Below are positions 58,351-64,000 of a DNA stretch of 64,000 bases, piece after piece. The stretch comes from Bacteroidota bacterium (GTDB taxonomy: Bacteria > Bacteroidota > Rhodothermia > Balneolales > Balneolaceae), in assembly GCA_009909035.1 (NCBI GenBank), contig JAAAOB010000053.1, positions 1 through 64,000 on the forward strand. Reading direction: 5' to 3'. Numbering within the stretch: position 1 is the first letter of the stretch; every line of letters begins with the position of its first letter. A program made the translations under genes and the position numbers. The notes beneath the pieces were generated by a model, which saw only the letters and a program-made list of their open reading frames with translations, was not told where the DNA came from and made no database searches.

Positions 58351-59190
58351 ATGGCTACCAAACAGATAAAACCAATTACACCGGGCCAGCGCCATAGAAT
58401 AGCGCCTGTATTTGACGATATTACGGTGAGCAGACCGCTGAAATCCCTGACCACCGGAGGCAATGGCAAATCCGGAGGCCGAAACAACCGGGGCCGTAAA
58501 ACATCGCGTCATCGTGGCGGCGGACATAAGCGCAGGCTTCGGGCCATAGATTTTAAGCGCAACAAATTTGATATCCCGGCCAAGGTTCAGACAATTGAGT
58601 ATGATCCGAACCGGACTGCACGAATTGCGCTATTGGCATATGCTGACGGCGAGAAACGATACATACTTGCTCCGAACAAATTACAGGTTGGAGATACGGT
58701 GATATCTTCTGAAAATGCTGATCCCGATGTGGGAAATGCATTGCCCATGAGCAAAATGCCTCCCGGTACCTTTATTCACAATGTGGAGCTACAGCCTGGA
58801 AAAGGTGGTCAGCTGTGCAGGAGTGCCGGTACTGTAGCACAAATGGTTGCAAAAACGGAGAAATATGTGACGGTAAAACTGCCGTCAGGCGAAGTACGCC
58901 GTATTCTTGGAACGTGCATAGCCACGGTCGGTGCTACAAGCAATCCCGATCACTTTAATACAACAAAAGGAAAAGCAGGGCGAAGCCGCTGGCGCGGACG
59001 ACGACCCCAAACGCGTGGTGTTGCCATGAACCCTGTCGATCACCCGATGGGTGGTGGTGAAGGGAAAGCATCCGGCGGGCACCCGAGATCACCCTGGGGA
59101 CAGTCAGCCAAAGGGAAAAAGACAAGAAACCGAAAGAAATTGTCTTCACGATTTATTGTTAAGCGAAGAAAAACCAAAAAAGGTAAATAA
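58351..59190 (+). CDS. rplB: Large ribosomal subunit protein L2
   Basis: L2 contacts the peptidyl transferase region and the 30S. The 279-residue product shows the long N-terminal basic stretch [40 protein letters not shown] and a basic tail. Only two bases separate its stop from rpsS. Confidence 0.97.
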   Translation: MATKQIKPITPGQRHRIAPVFDDITVSRPLKSLTTGGNGKSGGRNNRGRKTSRHRGGGHKRRLRAIDFKRNKFDIPAKVQTIEYDPNRTARIALLAYADGEKRYILAPNKLQVGDTVISSENADPDVGNALPMSKMPPGTFIHNVELQPGKGGQLCRSAGTVAQMVAKTEKYVTVKLPSGEVRRILGTCIATVGATSNPDHFNTTKGKAGRSRWRGRRPQTRGVAMNPVDHPMGGGEGKASGGHPRSPWGQSAKGKKTRNRKKLSSRFIVKRRKTKKGK

Positions 59191-59192
59191 GT

Positions 59193-59462
59193 ATGCCTCG
59201 TTCGTTAAAAAAAGGGCCATTTGTACATTACAAGCTTCAGCGTAAGATTGATCAGATGAATGAAAGTGGCAAAAAGAAAGTCATTAAAACCTGGTCTCGT
59301 TCCTCTATGGTTACTCCAGATTTTATCGGCCTGACCATAGCGGTGCATAACGGGAAACAATTTATTCCTGTTTACATCACGGAGAACATGGTGGGCCATA
59401 AGCTCGGTGAATTTGCGGCTACCCGCACGTTTCGCGGGCATCCGTTGAAGAAAATGAAATAG
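59193..59462 (+). CDS. rpsS: Small ribosomal subunit protein S19
   Basis: S19 binds 16S rRNA with S13 in the 30S head. The 89-residue product begins [14 protein letters not shown] and ends with [18 protein letters not shown], both standard. Confidence 0.97.
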   Translation: MPRSLKKGPFVHYKLQRKIDQMNESGKKKVIKTWSRSSMVTPDFIGLTIAVHNGKQFIPVYITENMVGHKLGEFAATRTFRGHPLKKMK

Positions 59463-59478
59463 AAAAACTTTTTGAGAA

Positions 59479-59856
59479 ATGGAAACACTTACATTCGAAG
59501 CTAAAGCGGTACAGCGTCATCTGCGCAAAGCACCGAGAAAATTACGACTTGTGGTTGACTCTGTGCGCGGCGAACAAGTTGACAAGGCGATTAAACGGCT
59601 TGAATTTACCAAGAAAGCGGCAGCAGCCGATGTCATTAAAGTGATAAAATCAGCTGCAGCCAATATTCGCGACAAATTTGAGGAGGAGCGGCTTGATGAT
59701 GATCTGCTTTTTATCAAAGAGATTTACGTAGATGAAGGTGTTACGCTGAAGAGAATTCAGCCGGCTCCGATGGGCCGTGCGCACCGGATAAATAAACGAA
59801 GCAGCCACATCACTGTAGTTGTTGCCAAGATTGAAGAAACTGTAATAGAAGATTAA
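59479..59856 (+). CDS. rplV: Large ribosomal subunit protein L22
   Basis: L22 lines the exit tunnel and assembles early. The 125-residue product has RHLRKAPRKLRLVVDSVRG and the GRAHRINKRSSHITVVV segment. The macrolide-contact loop looks ordinary. A 12-base gap leads to rpsC. Confidence 0.97.
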   Translation: METLTFEAKAVQRHLRKAPRKLRLVVDSVRGEQVDKAIKRLEFTKKAAAADVIKVIKSAAANIRDKFEEERLDDDLLFIKEIYVDEGVTLKRIQPAPMGRAHRINKRSSHITVVVAKIEETVIED

Positions 59857-59868
59857 TCAGATAGAACT

Positions 59869-60615
59869 TTGGGACAAAAAAGTAATCCAATAGGACTCAG
59901 ACTCGGAATTATAAAAGGTTGGGATTCCAACTGGTATTCCGAAGAGAATCAACCGGCGATGCTGCTGGAAGACACGAAACTTCGGGAGTATCTTTCGATA
60001 CGACTTCGTAACGGTGGACTTTCGAACGTAGTCATCGAACGAACACCAAAACGAATACTTCTTACACTGAATACATCACGTCCGGGTGTAATTATTGGTA
60101 AAGGTGGCGAGCAGATTGAACTGCTTCGCGGAGAGCTCAAGAAAATCACGGAAAAGGAAGTACAAATTAACGTGAGTGAGATTAAGCGACCTGAGCTCGA
60201 TGCAAGCCTTGTTGGCCAGAATATATCACAACAATTACAGGCTCGTGTTTCCTTCAGGCGTGCAATGAAAACAGCACTCTCCTCTGCAATGAGAATGGGG
60301 GCCAAAGGAATTAAAATTAAATGTTCCGGACGACTTGGTGGTGCTGAAATGGCCAGGACCGAGCAGTACAAAGAAGGGCGGGTACCGCTGCACACCCTCC
60401 GGGCCAATATTGATTATGCCAATATCACCTCGAATACGATCTACGGCTCTATCGGAGTTTCAGTTTGGATATTCAAAGGAGAAATTATTGGAGATGTAGA
60501 TTTGACGCCCGGATCGGATTCAGCCAAAGATAATGAACCGCAACGCAAAGGCGGCGGACGAAGCCGGGGAAGACGTAAGAGCTCCGGACGGTCGAAACGC
60601 CGCTCTCGTAATTAA
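59869..60615 (+). CDS. rpsC: Small ribosomal subunit protein S3
   Basis: S3 forms the mRNA entry site and has a KH domain. The 248-residue product starts with TTG at 59869 ([19 protein letters not shown] follows). It has the [17 protein letters not shown] helix. The end is an unusual 25-residue Gly/Arg/Ser/Lys tail ([20 protein letters not shown]) beyond the common core. Confidence 0.96.
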   Translation: MGQKSNPIGLRLGIIKGWDSNWYSEENQPAMLLEDTKLREYLSIRLRNGGLSNVVIERTPKRILLTLNTSRPGVIIGKGGEQIELLRGELKKITEKEVQINVSEIKRPELDASLVGQNISQQLQARVSFRRAMKTALSSAMRMGAKGIKIKCSGRLGGAEMARTEQYKEGRVPLHTLRANIDYANITSNTIYGSIGVSVWIFKGEIIGDVDLTPGSDSAKDNEPQRKGGGRSRGRRKSSGRSKRRSRN

Positions 60616-60634
60616 CAGATAGATTTAATTAATC

Positions 60635-61057
60635 ATGTTAGAACCAAAAAATATAAAACGACGTCGTGTCCACAGGGATAAGCTTAAGGGCAACGCCGGA
60701 CGGGGATACACACTTGCTTTTGGCAGTTTTGGATTAAAGGCTCTCGAGCCCAAGTTCATTACATCAAGGCAGATAGAAGCCTGCCGGGTCACAATTGCAA
60801 GAACATTGCAGCGTGACGGGAAAACCTTTATTCGAATATTCCCGGATCGTCCAATTACAAGCAAGCCGGCCGAAACGCGAATGGGTAAAGGAAAAGGCGC
60901 CCTCGATCACTTTATTGCCGTTGTGAAACCTGGACGAATTCTGTTCGAAATTGCCGGTGTGGATGAAGAAAAAGCGCAGGAAGCACTGCGAAGAGCGTCT
61001 CACAAACTGCCAATTAAAACAAAATTTGTGAAACGTCGTGATTACGACGGTGCATAA
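60635..61057 (+). CDS. rplP: Large ribosomal subunit protein L16
   Basis: L16 lies near the A-site tRNA elbow. The 140-residue product shows [24 protein letters not shown] and [17 protein letters not shown]. It follows rpsC by 19 bases. Confidence 0.97.
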   Translation: MLEPKNIKRRRVHRDKLKGNAGRGYTLAFGSFGLKALEPKFITSRQIEACRVTIARTLQRDGKTFIRIFPDRPITSKPAETRMGKGKGALDHFIAVVKPGRILFEIAGVDEEKAQEALRRASHKLPIKTKFVKRRDYDGA

Positions 61058-61077
61058 CTAAGCAGGATTAAACGACC

Positions 61078-61275
61078 ATGAAATCACACGAACTACGCGA
61101 TTTGTCGCTTTCAGAACTGGAAGCAAGGTTAAAAGATGAGAAAGAAGCTCTGGTGGATTTTAAATTCAACAAAGCCATTGCGGGTCAAATTGAGAATCCG
61201 GCACGTATCAAAAGTACACGCCGCGAGATCGCCCGATTGACAACGATTATTAACGAAAAAATGAGTGCTGAATAA
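61078..61275 (+). CDS. rpmC: Large ribosomal subunit protein L29
   Basis: L29 sits at the tunnel exit next to L23. The 65-residue helical product begins [18 protein letters not shown] and has the [19 protein letters not shown] helix. Five bases separate it from rpsQ. Confidence 0.95.
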   Translation: MKSHELRDLSLSELEARLKDEKEALVDFKFNKAIAGQIENPARIKSTRREIARLTTIINEKMSAE

Positions 61276-61280
61276 AGAAT

Positions 61281-61544
61281 ATGGCACATGCAGAAAGAGC
61301 ACAACGAAGAACAAGAACAGGCCGCGTGGTAAGCGACCGTATGGACAAAACAATCACTGTGGCTGTAGACAGGCAGATTAAACACTCCATTTACGGAAAG
61401 TTTATTACGAAAACAACGAAATACCTGGCGCATGACGAAACCAACGACGCCAATTCCGGTGATACGGTCCTGATTATGTCCACACGGCCACTTTCAAAAA
61501 GGAAATCTTGGCGACTGGTCGAGATCGTGGAACGTGCAAAATAA
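61281..61544 (+). CDS. rpsQ: Small ribosomal subunit protein S17
   Basis: S17 is a 16S rRNA-binding OB protein. The 87-residue product has [16 protein letters not shown] and [20 protein letters not shown], both typical. It follows rpmC and is followed after 23 bases by rplN. Confidence 0.96.
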   Translation: MAHAERAQRRTRTGRVVSDRMDKTITVAVDRQIKHSIYGKFITKTTKYLAHDETNDANSGDTVLIMSTRPLSKRKSWRLVEIVERAK

Positions 61545-61567
61545 CGATCAATTTGTAGGGTAAAGGA

Positions 61568-61936
61568 ATGATTCAAACACAATCGACACTGAATGTAGCT
61601 GATAACAGCGGAGCCAGGAAGCTGATGTGCATTAAGGTATTAGGTGATTCTCGCAGACGATATGCCAGAATCGGTGACCTGATATCCTGCTCTGTACGGA
61701 CAGCAATCCCCGGAGGTAACGTAAAAAAAGGGGAAGTTGTACAGGCTGTTATCGTGCGCACTAAAAAAGAAATTCGCCGTAAGGATGGTAGCTATATTCG
61801 TTTTGATGAAAACGCGGCGGTAATTATTAACAAGGAAAAGGAACCGGTAGGAACACGTATTTTCGGCCCTGTAGCCAGGGAATTACGGGAAGGTAATTAT
61901 ATGCGGATTGTTTCACTGGCTCCAGAAGTACTTTAA
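61568..61936 (+). CDS. rplN: Large ribosomal subunit protein L14
   Basis: L14 lies at the subunit interface and is bound by RsfS. The 122-residue product starts [20 protein letters not shown] and ends with [23 protein letters not shown], standard for the family. Confidence 0.97.
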   Translation: MIQTQSTLNVADNSGARKLMCIKVLGDSRRRYARIGDLISCSVRTAIPGGNVKKGEVVQAVIVRTKKEIRRKDGSYIRFDENAAVIINKEKEPVGTRIFGPVARELREGNYMRIVSLAPEVL

Positions 61937-61947
61937 ACGATAGTATC

Positions 61948-62301
61948 ATGCCACGGAAGTTTAATAAAAAGAAAAAATTACACGTAAAGAAGGGTGACGA
62001 TGTTCTTGTACTTGCCGGAAACGACAAGGGCAAGAGAGGCCGGGTAATGCTGGTCTACCCTGAGCGGGACCGGGTGCTTGTTGAGGGTGTAAACATCAGA
62101 ACCCATCACGACAAACCAACCCAGGAAAATCCTCAGGGCGGCCGTGTGAAACGAGAAGCCCCGGTTCATATATCAAACCTGATGGTTATAGACCCAACCA
62201 CTGACGAGCCAACACGTATTGGGCGCAAACGCGTAGACGAAGAAGGCGGCGGACGCTGGGTTCGGTATGCCAAGAACAGTGGCGAAATTATAGATAAGTA
62301 A
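61948..62301 (+). CDS. rplX: Large ribosomal subunit protein L24
   Basis: L24 initiates 50S assembly. The 117-residue product carries the KOW stretch [19 protein letters not shown] and the [18 protein letters not shown] segment. It is slightly longer than the roughly 104-residue E. coli protein, with an added C-terminal tail. Confidence 0.96.
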   Translation: MPRKFNKKKKLHVKKGDDVLVLAGNDKGKRGRVMLVYPERDRVLVEGVNIRTHHDKPTQENPQGGRVKREAPVHISNLMVIDPTTDEPTRIGRKRVDEEGGGRWVRYAKNSGEIIDK

Positions 62302-62316
62302 TTCCGGAATAGAAGA

Positions 62317-62862
62317 ATGGCAGAAGCAAGACTTTATACACAGTACAAAGACGAGATCGTAGATAAACTCTTTGAAGAGTTTAAGTATGACAACATCATG
62401 GGTGTGCCAAAGCTCAAGAAGATTGTAATTAATGTTGGCTTTGGTGATGCAATTAATGATGCAAAAACCCTGGACGTTATAACCGAAAACATCGGCCTGA
62501 TAACCGGTCAAAAAGCGGTTAAGACGAAGGCTAAAAAATCGGTCTCGAACTTTAAACTCCGCGAGGGACAGGAGATCGGCGCTAAGGTTACACTGCGGGG
62601 AAAAATAATGTTTGAATTCCTCGATCGTTTGATTAACCTTGCGCTGCCCCGAACCCGCGACTTTCAGGGGGTTCCGAACAAAAGCTTTGATGGGCGCGGA
62701 AATTATACCATGGGAATTAAAGAACATACAATATTCCCGGAAATAGACGTGGATAAAGCTTCCACGGTTCACGGGATGGATGTAACGTTTGTTACGTCAG
62801 CGGAAACCGATGAAGAGGCATTTGCCCTGTTGAAAAATTTCGGCATGCCGTTCAAGAAATGA
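62317..62862 (+). CDS. rplE: Large ribosomal subunit protein L5
   Basis: L5 binds 5S rRNA and contacts P-site tRNA. The 181-residue product has [18 protein letters not shown] and the [20 protein letters not shown] end. Normal length. Confidence 0.97.
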   Translation: MAEARLYTQYKDEIVDKLFEEFKYDNIMGVPKLKKIVINVGFGDAINDAKTLDVITENIGLITGQKAVKTKAKKSVSNFKLREGQEIGAKVTLRGKIMFEFLDRLINLALPRTRDFQGVPNKSFDGRGNYTMGIKEHTIFPEIDVDKASTVHGMDVTFVTSAETDEEAFALLKNFGMPFKK

Positions 62863-62887
62863 ATTTGAATAATTAAGCAATAGACCA

Positions 62888-63157
62888 ATGGCTAAAAAAT
62901 CCTGGATAGCACGAAACGAAAAACGAAAACGCACCGTGGAGAAGTACGCTGAAAAACGCCGCGAGCTGAAAGAGGCCGGCGATTATGAAGGACTTCAGAA
63001 ACTTCCAAGGGATGCAAGTCCCACACGCGTTAGAAACCGCTGCAGCCTAACCGGACGATCACGCGGATACATCAGAGAGTATGGTGTATCACGAATCAAG
63101 TTCCGCGAATTAGCTCTGAACGGAAAAATCCCAGGCGTACGAAAAGCAAGTTGGTAA
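62888..63157 (+). CDS. rpsN: Small ribosomal subunit protein S14 (zinc-free form)
   Basis: S14 is in the 30S head. The 89-residue product is the long form: it lacks the CxxC pairs of zinc-type S14 and has [18 protein letters not shown] and the conserved KASW end. It follows rplE by 25 bases. Confidence 0.97.
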   Translation: MAKKSWIARNEKRKRTVEKYAEKRRELKEAGDYEGLQKLPRDASPTRVRNRCSLTGRSRGYIREYGVSRIKFRELALNGKIPGVRKASW

Positions 63158-63174
63158 TACAGGAGAATTAAATT

Positions 63175-63570
63175 ATGCAATCTGACCCAGTATCTGATTA
63201 TCTATCCCGACTACGAAATGCACAGCAGGCGGGCCACCGAAGAGTGGATGTGCCGGCTTCTAAATTGAAGCGCGCGATGACCAAGATCCTTGTGGACAAA
63301 GGGTACGTCAATAAATTTATCGACATTACGGATAATAAACAGGGTGTACTCCGTTTATTTCTGAAGTATGATGCGTATGGACAGCCTGTAATCAAAAAGC
63401 TGATCCGGATATCCAAACCGGGACTTCGTAAATACGTCGGTGCCGATAATATTCCCCAGTCCTACAACGGCCTTGGGGTTGTTATCCTGTCTACTTCAAA
63501 TGGAGTGATGACGGATAAAGAAGCACGAAAATTGAAAATTGGCGGAGAGATACTCTGCTCCGTTTACTAA
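63175..63570 (+). CDS. rpsH: Small ribosomal subunit protein S8
   Basis: S8 binds central-domain 16S rRNA and in E. coli represses the spc operon. The 131-residue product has DPVSDYLSRLRNAQQAGH and the GVVILSTSNGVMTDKEARK core. The gap to rplF is 21 bases. Confidence 0.97.
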   Translation: MQSDPVSDYLSRLRNAQQAGHRRVDVPASKLKRAMTKILVDKGYVNKFIDITDNKQGVLRLFLKYDAYGQPVIKKLIRISKPGLRKYVGADNIPQSYNGLGVVILSTSNGVMTDKEARKLKIGGEILCSVY

Positions 63571-63591
63571 AAATTTTAGGATACGAACGTT

Positions 63592-64000
63592 ATGTCAAGA
63601 ATTGGTAAACAACCGGTTGTGTTGGCCAGCAATGTTGAATTTACAATAGGTGCTGACAACACGATTACCGTGAAAGGCGAGAAGGGATCGGGTACGATCC
63701 GCATTCACCCGGATATCACGGTTGAAAAAACAGAGAACGAAATTATTGTAAAAAGACCCAGTGATTCCAAAGAGCATAAGTCGCTCCATGGCCTCTACCG
63801 GTCGTTAATTAACAATATGGTGGAAGGGGTTGCCAGCGGCTATAAAAAAACCCTTGAAATCATTGGGGTTGGCTATCGTGCTGCATTTAACAATGGTGTG
63901 CTTGAGCTGAATCTCGGGTTTTCTCACCCGATCTATTTCGTTCCTCCGGAAGGAATTGACATTGAGGTTGATACAAAAACCAAAAAGAATCCACTCTTGA
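63592..64000 (+). CDS. rplF: Large ribosomal subunit protein L6, 5' part
   Basis: Starts with ATG at 63592 and runs off the window at codon 136, so about two thirds to three quarters of L6 is seen. SRIGKQPVVLASNVEFTIG and VKGEKGSGTIR are typical of the N-terminal domain, and LEIIGVGYRAAFNNGVLELN starts the second domain. Confidence 0.96.
   Translation, partial: MSRIGKQPVVLASNVEFTIGADNTITVKGEKGSGTIRIHPDITVEKTENEIIVKRPSDSKEHKSLHGLYRSLINNMVEGVASGYKKTLEIIGVGYRAAFNNGVLELNLGFSHPIYFVPPEGIDIEVDTKTKKNPLL

Overview
The window looks like chromosomal DNA of a member of the Fibrobacterota-Chlorobiota-Bacteroidota (FCB) group, most likely a Balneolales/Rhodothermota-type marine bacterium. The pointers are a DnaE with an N-terminal proofreading exonuclease, a type IX secretion gene (PorD/DUF4835), a secreted protein ending in a type A sorting domain with the NFPNPFNPST signature, and mostly weak Shine-Dalgarno sites with some clear ones. 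This placement is inference; no rRNA is present.

Layout. (1) 1-11651, plus strand: the 3' end of one tuf gene, tRNA-Trp, secE, nusG, rplK-rplA-rplJ-rplL, a hairpin, rpoB and rpoC, closed by a strong hairpin terminator. (2) 11731-31834, mixed strands: a YtxH-like protein, a fructose-6-phosphate aldolase/transaldolase-like enzyme, two exported proteins of unknown role, the DnaE fusion, a DUF2339 membrane protein, an exported EEP-family phosphohydrolase, a type II NADH dehydrogenase, a class C beta-lactamase-like hydrolase, the PrkA-YeaH/YhbH-SpoVR stress module, and a 92-residue membrane protein coupled to a lone ABC ATPase. (3) 31947-44890: a glutamate synthase large subunit broken by a one-base frameshift, a ComEA-like helix-hairpin-helix protein with a predicted outer-membrane barrel, a PorV/PorQ-like barrel, PorD, and a 1294-residue T9SS cargo protein with a glycine-rich domain. 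(4) 45113-51975: rmlA-rmlD-rmlC-rmlB (dTDP-L-rhamnose), a Dph6-like PP-loop protein divergent from an EVE-domain protein, and recG. (5) 52164-64000, plus strand: rpsL, rpsG, fusA, a second tuf, then rpsJ, rplC, rplD, rplW, rplB, rpsS, rplV, rpsC, rplP, rpmC, rpsQ, rplN, rplX, rplE, rpsN, rpsH and the start of rplF.

The two ends of the window are the core transcription-translation clusters. In many bacteria rpoBC lies directly before rpsL-rpsG-fusA-tuf. Here about 40 kb of other genes lies between them, and the whole interval is bracketed by two tuf genes in the same orientation whose last 99 bases are identical.

The intergenic regions of the middle section are rich in palindromic and dispersed repeats: a perfect 12-bp-arm palindrome near 19.15 kb, a related degenerate copy near 40.9 kb, a roughly 200-bp hairpin element between prkA and yeaH, and inverted repeats before recG. 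There are no CRISPR arrays, intact insertion sequences or rRNA genes.

The most interesting candidates for new biology are the helix-hairpin-helix/barrel protein paired with a second barrel gene, the PrkA-YeaH-SpoVR module with an unusual insertion in YeaH, and the 92-residue membrane protein coupled to an ABC ATPase.
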